Below are positions 1 through 6,616 of a DNA stretch of 11,576 nucleotides, one piece after another; within the stretch, counting starts at the first letter, position 1; each line of letters opens with the position of its first letter. Under the pieces are notes generated by a model. The model had not been told where the DNA came from and ran no database searches. It worked only from the letters and a program-made list of their open reading frames with translations. The DNA is from Palsa-883 sp963847615 (lineage in GTDB: Bacteria > Pseudomonadota > Alphaproteobacteria > Acetobacterales > Acetobacteraceae): positions 1 to 11,576 of the forward strand of contig CAWKAN010000041.1 of NCBI GenBank assembly GCA_963847615.1, in the 5' to 3' direction. Both the position numbers and the translations under genes were made by a program.

Positions 1-422
1 AGTAGGGGATTAGCGTAATGTGGCGAAGTATACTGTAGATTTCAGCTGAAAGAGCAATGGCTATGGTCTCTCCCATTGATGATCCACCCTATATCGTCAG
101 TTGACCGACGGCTTTTCCAAGCAATTAGATTTGCGCAGCTTTTTCTGCGGCCGGGTCTCAAAGCGGCCCGCCAAGGCAAGACATTTGCCGTCTCAAGGCC
201 CATCGCCAATTGCCAATCCTCAAGGCCGCCCTGACCGCTCACGCCGCCAGACACACCGTCAAATCGGTGCTTGAACGGCAAACCGCCGCCGCGTAACTTC
301 CCGACCCAGCAGGGCCGGTTCGGCGGATTCCCAAAGAGAGCGGGAACCCCCCGGTGGCTAGAACCGTCCTATTTGCGTTATTGGAGTTACAGGTGCCCAC
401 TTCATAATTTAGGACTGCGACG
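1..422. other. Gene-free left margin
   Basis: No convincing gene is visible in these 422 bases. An open plus-strand frame runs from about 130 to a TAA at 294-296 and reads like a protein C-terminus (ending LERQTAAA). It has no usable ATG and follows an in-frame stop, so it may be the decayed tail of a lost gene. The overlapping minus-strand frame at 42-281 has no recognised domain and no clear ribosome binding site. The last 50 bases turn AT-rich and carry a promoter-like pair in front of the GSCFA gene. Confidence 0.4.
381..408 (+). promoter_or_regulatory. Candidate sigma70-type promoter for the GSCFA gene
   Basis: TTGGAG (381-386) and CATAAT (403-408) lie 16 bases apart, with 4/6 and 5/6 matches to the -35 and -10 consensus. 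Transcription would start close to the ATG at 423, leaving a leader of only about 10 bases that includes AGGA at 411-414. The sequence match is moderate and the very short leader is a reason for doubt. Confidence 0.3.
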
Positions 423-1471
423 ATGAACCCCTATAAAGACCTTCCCTCGAAGGCGTTTTGGCGGCCGGCGATCGCGGATCGGGCGATGTTTGCGATCGAA
501 GAATTGTGGTCGCCGAAGTTTCGCATCATGCCATCGGCACCCATCGCCACTTTCGGCTCATGTTTTGCGCAACATGTCGGCAACGCGCTGAAGAGCCGGG
601 GTTTCAGCTGGCTGATTACGGAACAGCCCCCTTCCGGGCTGTCAAAGTCGGCGAAAGTTTTCAACTACAGTGTCTTTTCCTGCCGCACGGGGAATATCTA
701 CACGACTTCGCTCTTGTGCCAGTGGACGTCGTGGGCTCTAGGCAAGTCAAAGCCGCCCGACGAGTATTGGGGGGCGGAAGGCGCCTATTTCGATCCGTTC
801 CGGCCTGCCGTGGAGCCAGGGGGCTTTGAGACCCTGGACGAACTTCGCCGCTCACGGGAAGTGACCATTGAAGCCTTCAGAGCTTGCATAGAGAAATCTC
901 AGTATTTCGTTTTCACCCTCGGGCTGACCGAAAGCTGGTTCAACAAAACGGAAAAATATGGTACCCGATGTGCCCGGGAACAGTGGCCGGTAAATTTGAT
1001 GAAGAGTCCCATGGATTTGTCAATCAGGACTTCGAAAACGTGCGGGTAAATCTAATGAAGGCCATTACCATGATGCGCGAATTGAACAAGAACCTTCGCT
1101 TCATCCTGACGGTTTCGCCGGTTCCGCTTACCGCAACGAAGTCAGGTGAACACGTTATGGTCGCAACTATGTATTCAAAATCTGTGCTGAGAGCTGTGGC
1201 CGGTCAGGTCGCCCGGTACAACGCATTCATCGACTATTTCCCATCCTATGAAATCATAAACAGCCCTGTATTTCGAGGGGGTTTTTTTGAACCAAACCAA
1301 CGGAACGTCAGCTCGTATGGCGTCAATTTCGTCATGGATCATTTTTTCAACTCTCTTGTCTCCAAGTTCGGCGAATACAAAACGGCTTCAGCGAAGATCA
1401 CGGTCCCCGCGAAAAAGGCAGATGACGTCTGCGAGGAGGAACTCCTCGACGCGTTTGGAGGTGCGCGATGA
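423..1471 (+). pseudogene. GSCFA-domain protein, split by a frameshift
   Basis: This is a GSCFA family protein, a family named for its N-terminal motif and thought to include acyl-modifying enzymes of surface glycans. The first part is read from the ATG at 423. It shows FGSCFAQHVG (residues 44-53) and FTLGLTESW near residues 164-172, both hallmark blocks. The protein then continues in a different frame as WYPMCPGTVAGKFD, matching the expected next block, and runs to the TGA at 1469-1471. The switch falls in the A-rich stretch 941-956 and equals one missing base. Rejoined, the product would be about 349 residues, a normal family length. The uncorrected first frame would run on to 1049 as nonsense. 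The stop overlaps the next start (ATGA), so the two genes are translationally coupled. The lesion could be real decay, a sequencing error or, less likely, a programmed shift. Family call is confident; enzymatic role is inferred. Confidence 0.8.
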
Positions 1472-2310
1472 AGATCGGCGTTCTCGGAGATAGTCATATA
1501 GGTTCGTTAAAGAGAGGATGGGATCTCATGCAGTCGGAATACCCGGACATGGAGATCGTCTTCTTCGGGCAGCGCATGGACGGGCTGAAGGAGTTACGGC
1601 TCGAAGGGACGCGATGGGTTCCAAGAACTGCCGAGTTGCAAAAGGCGATCAAATTCACCTCCGGCGGCAGGGAATTCGTTGACACCGAGGAATTCGACGC
1701 GTTTCTCATTTACGGTTTGGGGGCAAACGCATTCTTCGTCGATGAGAACATGTTCTTCACGCGCAAAGTTCTCCGACAGGCCGCGGAGGATGCGACGAAT
1801 CACTCGCTTAGTTTCCGGCTTCTCAAGGATCTGTCGGGTATCTACGGCAAGCCCATCTATGTCGGGCATACCCCGCTGCCAGCCGCACCGAAGTTCGCGC
1901 GGGACCCCGACGTCGGAAGCTACGTTAAGGGTATCGCCTTCATAAATGACGTCGTCTACAACCCGATGGGAGCTTGTTTTCTGCCGCAGCCGATCGAAAC
2001 GATCGGCAGCGGCAGGTGTACAGACGTCGTATATTCCCAGGGCTCCAAACGACTGGCGGTCGGCGATGGAGACGATGATGAGATCCATCCCGACATTGAT
2101 AAAGGTCACATGAACGACACTTTCGGGGCCATGTGGCTGAGAAATTTCTTCGCCATTCTGAGTGTCCATCCGGAAACAGATGTCAACCGTGGGATGCGGC
2201 ACGGTTTTTTGAGACATCCGGCTGCGGTCAACGAACCGCAACTGGAGATTGAAGATGGACAAAGAGTGAGAACGGCGGTGGAAAACTCTGCCACGGTAGC
2301 GGCGGGATAG
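1468..2310 (+). CDS. SGNH-like hydrolase, partner of the GSCFA protein
   Basis: A 280-residue protein with features of a GDSL/SGNH hydrolase. The N-terminus has GDSH (residues 7-10), where the Ser would be the nucleophile. A Gly-containing block GLGANAF lies at 83-89, and a C-terminal D211-K-G-H214 fits the catalytic Asp/His block. The usual Asn block is not obvious. No signal peptide or membrane segment is seen, so it is probably cytosolic. The ATG overlaps the upstream stop as ATGA, tying it to the GSCFA gene; both are expected to act in acylation or deacylation of a polysaccharide or glycolipid. Base composition is visibly lower in GC than the genes from 3143 onward, suggesting import. The last roughly 14 residues (267-280, ending ENSATVAAG) overlap the IS21-like left end, so the native C-terminus was probably replaced by insertion. 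The catalytic core looks complete. Confidence 0.7.
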   Translation: MKIGVLGDSHIGSLKRGWDLMQSEYPDMEIVFFGQRMDGLKELRLEGTRWVPRTAELQKAIKFTSGGREFVDTEEFDAFLIYGLGANAFFVDENMFFTRKVLRQAAEDATNHSLSFRLLKDLSGIYGKPIYVGHTPLPAAPKFARDPDVGSYVKGIAFINDVVYNPMGACFLPQPIETIGSGRCTDVVYSQGSKRLAVGDGDDDEIHPDIDKGHMNDTFGAMWLRNFFAILSVHPETDVNRGMRHGFLRHPAAVNEPQLEIEDGQRVRTAVENSATVAAG

Positions 2311-2463
2311 TCCGGCCGCGGGCGGAGTAAAACTCTGCCAGTTTAGCCCTCTCTGGCTACTGGGAGGGCGGGAGCATTATCACCGTGGAACTGTATCGTA
2401 AGGTTCGCCTCGCGTGCGACGACGGCATGAGCGGGCGTGAGGCCGCGCGTCAGTTTGGGAGTA
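2267..2463 (+). mobile_element. Truncated left end of an IS21-family element
   Basis: The fragment holds two IS21-type terminal repeats (2274-2293 and 2321-2340, 18 of 20 bases identical) followed by the beginning of an istA gene. IS21-family ends typically carry several such transposase-binding repeats in the same direction. Homology to IstA fades at about 2463, next to a 32-bp palindrome. No istB, right end or target duplication is visible, so the element is a dead remnant. The outer boundary is uncertain; TG at 2267 is a guess based on the TG/CA ends of the family. The fragment begins inside the 3' end of the SGNH hydrolase gene. Confidence 0.65.
2274..2340 (+). repeat. Two direct terminal repeats of the IS21-like end
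   Basis: Copies at 2274-2293 and 2321-2340 share GGCGG, two differences, then a perfect AAAACTCTGCCA. Their starts are 47 bases apart. They are best read as transposase binding sites at the IS end. A weaker, shortened match (GGCGGGAAAACTC) sits at 2641-2653. Confidence 0.7.
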
Positions 2464-2552
2464 GGCGTCCGGTGAGCCACGTGGCTCACCGGACGCTTGC
2501 CACAATTTCTGGGCTAAACGAATTGCAGGCCGGGAGCCCGAAAGCGACGTAA
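2385..2552 (+). pseudogene. istA: IstA transposase fragment (IS21 family)
   Basis: The frame starts with GTG at 2385 behind a purine-rich GGGAGGGCGGGAG (2362-2374) and reads ELYRKVRLACDDGMSGREA, then ARQFG. This is the typical N-terminal start and first helix-turn-helix segment of IS21 IstA transposases. After about residue 25 the match to IstA weakens, and the frame runs through a palindrome into unrelated sequence, ending at TAA 2550-2552 after 55 residues. A full IstA is several hundred residues with a DDE catalytic core, all of which is missing here. It cannot transpose; it only marks an old insertion next to the GSCFA/SGNH pair. Confidence 0.75.
2465..2496. repeat. Perfect 32-bp palindrome
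   Basis: GCGTCCGGTGAGCCAC (2465-2480) is followed at once by its exact reverse complement (2481-2496), with no spacer. It lies at the point where similarity to IstA stops. There is no T-run after it, so it is not a standard intrinsic terminator. It could be a joint left by rearrangement, a cruciform or a protein binding site. Confidence 0.9.
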
Positions 2553-2880
2553 TGATGGCGATTGAACGCGTTAGGAGGTTTTCGGGGAGCGAAGAATTTT
2601 TCCAATGAAATCAATAGCCCGAATTTTTGACGGTGTCAGTGGCGGGAAAACTCGGGGGGCCTCACCGGCTTTCCAAATTAAAACCGCTCCTTACGGGGCT
2701 GCGTAACAATTGAGTGGGAGTAGCGACGCCGGCGTGACGTTTCGGATGGGGCGCTTGAACCGGTCATGTGGGGCCTGACGGCGTCTCGGGCGTGAACGTT
2801 CGCGCGTTCGGGCGTGCGCCCTGGCGACTTTGACTTTGGTGCATGGTTGCCCATCGCCCCCCGGATGGCCGCCGGCCCAA
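2497..2880. other. Gene-free stretch between IS remnant and REP-like cluster
   Basis: No gene is supported here. A minus-strand frame spanning 2678-2998 can be opened, but its translation is low-complexity Arg/Ser/Pro and it crosses the REP-like hairpin, so it is probably spurious. A shortened copy of the IS21 terminal repeat (GGCGGGAAAACTC, 2641-2653) suggests further insertion-sequence debris. Confidence 0.4.
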
Positions 2881-3067
2881 CAGCAGTTCTCATTATTGCG
2901 AGACGACGCCTTCCCCACGTCATGCTCGGGCTTGACCCGAGCATCCGTATCGGCACAAGCCTTTGAAATGACGCGCGTACCTTAGATCGACCGGGCACGC
3001 GGCGGCGCTCGGGTCAAGCCCGGGCAGAGCGGAGGATGGCGTCGGCCGGCCAAAATGAGAACTGCTG
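2881..3067. repeat. Nested REP-like inverted-repeat cluster
   Basis: Outer arms CAGCAGTTCTCATT (2881-2894) and AATGAGAACTGCTG (3054-3067) are exact reverse complements. Inside are a hairpin with 9-bp arms, ATGCTCGGG (2922-2930) and CCCGAGCAT (2936-2944), and an oppositely oriented relative at 3007-3025. The 15 bases 2927-2941 are the exact reverse complement of 3008-3022. The CGGGCTTGACCCG core resembles a palindrome widely scattered between genes in alphaproteobacteria. The arrangement fits a pair of inverted REP units, possibly mobilised as a unit. GCCGGCCCAAC also occurs in the same direction at both borders. Confidence 0.7.
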
Positions 3068-3112
3068 CCGGCCCAACGCGCAGCGTGCGTTTCACTCGGG
3101 TCTGTGCTAGAG

Positions 3113-3126
3113 CAGGATCCATCCTG
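3113..3126. promoter_or_regulatory. Candidate operator of the toxin-antitoxin pair
   Basis: CAGGAT-CC-ATCCTG is a 6-2-6 inverted repeat ending 16 bases before the antitoxin ATG. Ribbon-helix-helix antitoxins usually repress their own operon through short inverted repeats at this position. The site is short, so the assignment is tentative. Confidence 0.35.
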
Positions 3127-3142
3127 GAGCTAAAATGGAACC

Positions 3143-3379
3143 ATGCCGGTAAATCTCTCGATCAAGAACGCTCCGGACCACGTCGTGCAGCGACTCCGGC
3201 AGCGGGCGGAACGCCATCACCGGTCGCTGCAGGGTGAACTCCTGGTGATCATCGAGGCTGCCGCGCGGGAGGATCAACCGGCCGCCGCGTCCGACATCCT
3301 GGCCGAAGTCCGTCGGCTTGGGGTGCAGACCCCGAGCGAGGCTGCCGATCTGATCCGCGCGGACCGTGACGGACGTTAA
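3143..3379 (+). CDS. FitA/VapB-like ribbon-helix-helix antitoxin
   Basis: A 78-residue protein that begins with a ribbon-helix-helix DNA-binding fold. MPVNLSIKNAP forms the beta strand, and residues 12-41 form two helices with the pattern typical of FitA-like antitoxins (VVQRLRQRAERHHRSLQGEL). The C-terminal tail (about 42-78) would wrap around and inhibit the toxin. The gene overlaps the PIN toxin gene by 14 bases, the usual antitoxin-first order. A short inverted repeat just upstream is a plausible autoregulatory site. The start ATG at 3143 gives the full fold; another ATG at 3135 is out of frame and stops after five codons. GC content matches the downstream chromosome, unlike the GSCFA region. 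Family assignment is strong; the choice between FitA and VapB naming is a matter of subfamily. Confidence 0.85.
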   Translation: MPVNLSIKNAPDHVVQRLRQRAERHHRSLQGELLVIIEAAAREDQPAAASDILAEVRRLGVQTPSEAADLIRADRDGR

Positions 3380-3743
3380 GGTCGTTGACGCCTCGGCCCT
3401 CGCGGCGCTGCTGTTCGGCGAACCGGAGGCCGGTCTTGTGGCCGCCCAACTCGACGGCGCGCGGCTCGTGGCGCCCAGCCTGCTCGCCTTCGAGCTGGCA
3501 AACGTTTGCGTCATGAAGTGCAGGCGTCACCCCGACCAGCGCGAGGCGCTTCTCGCCGCGTTCGACCTGCGCGATCGGCTCGCCGTCGAGGCGATCGCGG
3601 TCGATCACGCCGGCGCCCTTGGGCTGGCACTGCACACCGGCCTCACCGCCTATGACGCGGGCTATCTCTGGCTGGCGCGGCAGCTTGGCGCGGAACTCGT
3701 CACCCTCGACAAGGCGCTCGGCCGGGTGGCGACAGCCCGATGA
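3366..3743 (+). CDS. PIN-domain ribonuclease toxin (VapC/FitB-like)
   Basis: A 125-residue PIN-domain protein, predicted to be a Mg2+-dependent endoribonuclease toxin neutralised by the protein encoded just upstream. The conserved acidic residues are all visible: D8 (VVDASALAALLFGE), E43 (AFELANV), D97 (TAYDAGYLWLA) and D115 (VTLDKAL). Length is normal for the family and no lesion is seen, so the toxin should be active. The start is GTG at 3366 inside the antitoxin gene; no ATG fits, and the 14-base overlap suggests translational coupling. The RNA target cannot be told from sequence; known members cut tRNAs or rRNA. Confidence 0.87.
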   Translation: MTDVKVVDASALAALLFGEPEAGLVAAQLDGARLVAPSLLAFELANVCVMKCRRHPDQREALLAAFDLRDRLAVEAIAVDHAGALGLALHTGLTAYDAGYLWLARQLGAELVTLDKALGRVATAR

Positions 3744-3852
3744 CCACAACCTCGCGCATGACCGGGGCGCGAAACTTGGGCCTTTACAATCCAGCCTGTT
3801 CGGCGATGGATGCCGACCCCGCCGCCCCGGCGGCACGCAGCAGGACCAGCGC

Positions 3853-5037
3853 ATGAGCACCACCCGACCCAAGCCGCGCGGACGGCACTTCTTCGCCAAC
3901 CCCGGCCCGACCAACATCCCCGATTCGGTGCTGCGCGCGCTCGACCGGCCGAGCATCGACTTCCACGATGCGGAGTTCGTGCCGGTCTACGACGCGGGCT
4001 TCGCCGGCGTGAAGCGCGTGCTTGGCACCCGGCACGACGTGTTCATGTACAACGGCTCCGGCCACGCCTCGTGGGAGGCGACGCTGACCAACCTGTTGTC
4101 GCCCGGCGACACCATCCTGCTGCTGGAGTCCGGCTACTTCTCCGACGAGTGGGCGCGGATGGCCCAGGCGCTCGGCCTGGAGACGCGCATCGTCGCCGCC
4201 GACTGGCGCCGCGGCGTTGACATCGCCCAGGTCAGGGCGGCGCTCGCCGCCGATACCGCGCACGTCATCAAGGCGGTGTGCGTCGTGCACAATGAAACCG
4301 CGACCGGCCTGTATATCCCGCTGCCCGAGGTGCGCGCCGCGATCGACGACACCGCCCACCCGGCGCTGTTCCTGGCGGACACCATCTCCTCGCTCGGCTC
4401 GCTCGATTTCCGCATGGACGAATGGCAGATCGACGGGGTTGTCGGCGGCAGCCAGAAGGGCCTGATGCTGCCCACCGGGCTGAGCTTCACCGGCGTCTCC
4501 CCCAAGGGGATGGCGGCGCATGCCTCGGCCAAGCTGTCGCGCTACTACTTCGACTGGACGCTGATGCTGGGCCGGCCGCAGAAAAGCTTCATCGGCACCA
4601 TTCCGGTGAACGTGTTCTACGGCCTGCAGGAATTGCTGCGCCTGCTGGAAGACGAAGGGCTGCCCAACGTCTATGCCCGCCACACCCGGTTGGCCGAGGC
4701 GGTGCGGCGATGCGTCAAGGTCTGGGCCGGCAACAACGGCCCGCAACTGTTCTGCACCAACCCGACCCGCTATTCCGACTCGGTAACGGCTATCGTGATG
4801 CCCGAGGGCCATGACGCCGAGGCACTGCGCGCCACCGTGCGGCAGCGCTTCAACGTCTCGCTCGGCGGCGGGCTGGGCAAGCTGCGCGGCACGGTGTTCC
4901 GCATCGGCCACCTGGGCGACCTGAACGAACCCATGGTGCTGGGCGCGCTGGGCGCGATCGAGATGGGGCTGCGCATCAACGCCGTGCCGCACGGCAAGGG
5001 CGGCGTTGACGCGGCGATGGATTTTCTGGCCGGCTGA
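3853..5037 (+). CDS. Serine-glyoxylate aminotransferase-like PLP enzyme
   Basis: A 394-residue class V (fold type I) aminotransferase. Visible landmarks are NPGPT near the N-terminus (16-20), VHNETATG (145-152), the pyridine-binding Asp in LADTISS (D176), the PLP Schiff-base Lys in GGSQKGLMLPTG (K202), and the carboxylate-binding Arg in FRIGHLG (R350). Family members use Ser, Ala or ureidoglycine as amino donor and glyoxylate as acceptor, in the serine cycle, photorespiration-like salvage or purine degradation. The ATG at 3853 is preceded by AGGA (3842-3845) at 7 bases and starts at the usual family position; the frame is open further upstream but has no family sequence there. No other serine-cycle or purine gene is in the window, so the pathway is open. 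It converges on DUF1491 across a hairpin. SgaA-like is the best guess; PucG-like remains possible. Confidence 0.85.
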   Translation: MSTTRPKPRGRHFFANPGPTNIPDSVLRALDRPSIDFHDAEFVPVYDAGFAGVKRVLGTRHDVFMYNGSGHASWEATLTNLLSPGDTILLLESGYFSDEWARMAQALGLETRIVAADWRRGVDIAQVRAALAADTAHVIKAVCVVHNETATGLYIPLPEVRAAIDDTAHPALFLADTISSLGSLDFRMDEWQIDGVVGGSQKGLMLPTGLSFTGVSPKGMAAHASAKLSRYYFDWTLMLGRPQKSFIGTIPVNVFYGLQELLRLLEDEGLPNVYARHTRLAEAVRRCVKVWAGNNGPQLFCTNPTRYSDSVTAIVMPEGHDAEALRATVRQRFNVSLGGGLGKLRGTVFRIGHLGDLNEPMVLGALGAIEMGLRINAVPHGKGGVDAAMDFLAG

Positions 5038-5056
5038 GGGCGGGGACAAGATCCTG

Positions 5057-5156
5057 CTCCCCCTCCTCTTGAGGGAGGGGGCGGTGCGGCAGGGACCTTT
5101 GGTGCGACCTTGGCACCACCCCCTCCCCCCGCCCCCTCCCTCAAGGGGAGGGGGAG
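5057..5156. terminator. 28-bp-arm hairpin between convergent genes
   Basis: Arms 5057-5084 and 5129-5156 are reverse complements at 27 of 28 positions, separated by a 44-base loop. The arms are nearly pure C/T and G/A runs (CCCCCTCC / GGAGGGGG). The hairpin sits in the 136-base gap between the aminotransferase stop and the DUF1491 stop, so it could end transcription from both sides. AATTTT follows at 5157-5162, a partial T-run for plus-strand transcripts. The arms also look like a dispersed repeat, so termination may be a side role. Confidence 0.65.
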
Positions 5157-5173
5157 AATTTTGCCCATCGCCA

Positions 5174-5509
5174 CTACATGATCCGCGCCTCGAACGGCGG
5201 CCGCAGGTCCGGCGACTCGAACTCCACCACCCAGAGGTCGGGATCGATCCGCCGCTGGCGCGCCACGTAGGCGTCCACCGTGCCCTGGTTGACCGGATCG
5301 GCGCCAGTGGCCCGCATCCAGGCCAGCGCACCCTCGGCGGTGCGCACCTGCGAAAGCACGCACAGCCCCGCGCGCCCGCGCAGCACCGCCAGCACGCCGC
5401 CGGCATCCGGGTCGCCCTTGTGCAGCACGGCACCCGGCCGACCCGCGAGGTCGGCCATCCGCAGCGCCGCGCCGACCCAGAGCCCCGCCTTCACCCGCGG
5501 CTCGCTCAT
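5174..5509 (-). CDS. DUF1491 family protein
   Basis: A 111-residue protein matching the DUF1491 family, small conserved alphaproteobacterial proteins of unknown function. Recognisable parts are the opening VKAGLWVGAALRMADLAG, the KGDPDAGGVL segment (31-40), VLSQVR (51-56), and the closing DPDLWVVEFESPD (89-101). No signal peptide or membrane segment is seen. The minus-strand ATG (5507-5509) follows AGAGG at a good distance. It is transcribed divergently from the ABC importer, with 78 bases between start codons, and convergently to the aminotransferase. Length is typical. A metabolic link to either neighbour is not evident. Confidence 0.82.
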   Translation of the reverse strand: MSEPRVKAGLWVGAALRMADLAGRPGAVLHKGDPDAGGVLAVLRGRAGLCVLSQVRTAEGALAWMRATGADPVNQGTVDAYVARQRRIDPDLWVVEFESPDLRPPFEARIM

Positions 5510-5587
5510 CTGCCTCTTTCCTCATCGGCTGTGCCGGTCATTATGCGCGTTCGATCGGCTGTCGCCCACACATCGAGGGGTTCGTCC

Positions 5588-6616
5588 ATGCGCGGAAGTA
5601 TCGCACGCCAGGGTATCGCACGCCGGATTGCCGCCTGCGGCAGCATCGCACTGCTCGGCCTGGTCGCCGCGCTGGGCCGGCCGGTGCGCGCCCAGGACCA
5701 CATCAGTTTCGGTATCGATTGGGTGGCCGAGGCCGAATACGGCGGCTATTATCAGGCGCTCGCCACCGGGCTGTATGCGCGCAAGGGGTTGGAGGTCACC
5801 ATCCGCCAGGGCGGGCCGCAGGTGAACCAGATGCAGCTCATGATGGCCGGGCGGCTGGACTTCAACCTGGGCGGCGGCCGGGCGATCGAGTTCGCCCAGC
5901 AGAAGCTGCCGTTCGTTGCGATCGCGGCGATCTTCCAGAAGGACCCCTCGGTGCTGATCGCCCATCCCGGCATGGGCAGCGACAGCTTCCCGGCGTTGAA
6001 GGGCAAGCCGATCATGATCAGCGGCGACACCCGCGCCGGCTGGTGGCGCTACCTGGCGGCGAAGTTCGGCTACAGCGACAGCCAGATCCGCACCTATTCG
6101 TTCAACCTGGCGCCGTTCCTCGCCGACCAGGCCGCGATCCAGCAGGGCTATCTCGGTTCCGAGCCGTTCTCGATCGAGCAGGCGGCCGGGTTCAAGCCGG
6201 TGGTGCTGCTGATCGCCGATGCCGGCTATCCGGGCTACGCCAACATCATCACCACCAGCACCAAACTGATCGCCGACAAGCCGGACGTGGTGCAGCGCTT
6301 CATCGACGCCTCGATCGAGGGCTGGCAGTCCTATCTCGACGGCGACCCGAGCCCGGCCAACAAGCTGATCAAGGCGGACAACCCCGAAATGACCGACGCG
6401 CTGCTGCGGTACGGCCGCGCGGTGATGCAGGCGCACGGCATCGTGCAGTCCGGCGACACGCTGAAACTGGGGATCGGCGCGATGACCGATGCGCGCTGGG
6501 CGGCGTTCTACCGTATCACCTCCGACCTCGGAATGTATCCGAAGGGGATCGATTATCGCCGCGCCTACACGCTGCGCTTCGTCGATCACGGCGTCGGCCT
6601 GCGCAAGTCGCCCTAG
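5588..6616 (+). CDS. ABC importer substrate-binding protein, NMT1/THI5-like
   Basis: A 342-residue periplasmic binding protein of the NMT1/THI5/SsuA group. Residues 1-35 form a signal peptide: Arg-rich start, hydrophobic ACGSIALLGLVAALG, then a likely cut after PVRA before Q36. The mature part opens FGIDWVAEAEYGGYYQALATG, the family's first ligand-loop region, followed by GGPQVNQMQLMMAGRLDF (75-92) and a hinge and C-lobe running to about 332. The ATG at 5588 was chosen because GAGGGG ends 7 bases upstream and the signal peptide then has normal length; an in-frame ATG at 5543 would add 15 residues. It leads a three-gene operon with the ATPase and permease. Relatives bind thiamine pyrimidine precursors, riboflavin, taurine, alkanesulfonates or nitrate; the ligand here is unknown. 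An internal 12-bp direct repeat lies in the signal-peptide codons. Confidence 0.87.
   Translation: MRGSIARQGIARRIAACGSIALLGLVAALGRPVRAQDHISFGIDWVAEAEYGGYYQALATGLYARKGLEVTIRQGGPQVNQMQLMMAGRLDFNLGGGRAIEFAQQKLPFVAIAAIFQKDPSVLIAHPGMGSDSFPALKGKPIMISGDTRAGWWRYLAAKFGYSDSQIRTYSFNLAPFLADQAAIQQGYLGSEPFSIEQAAGFKPVVLLIADAGYPGYANIITTSTKLIADKPDVVQRFIDASIEGWQSYLDGDPSPANKLIKADNPEMTDALLRYGRAVMQAHGIVQSGDTLKLGIGAMTDARWAAFYRITSDLGMYPKGIDYRRAYTLRFVDHGVGLRKSP

Noticed and set aside
2678..2998. 106-residue minus-strand frame
   Set aside because: Crosses a REP-like palindrome and has low-complexity Arg/Ser/Pro content with no domain.
3784..5433. 549-residue minus-strand open frame
   Set aside because: Antisense to the aminotransferase and DUF1491 genes; Arg/Ala/Gly-rich translation without motifs, typical of high-GC shadow frames.
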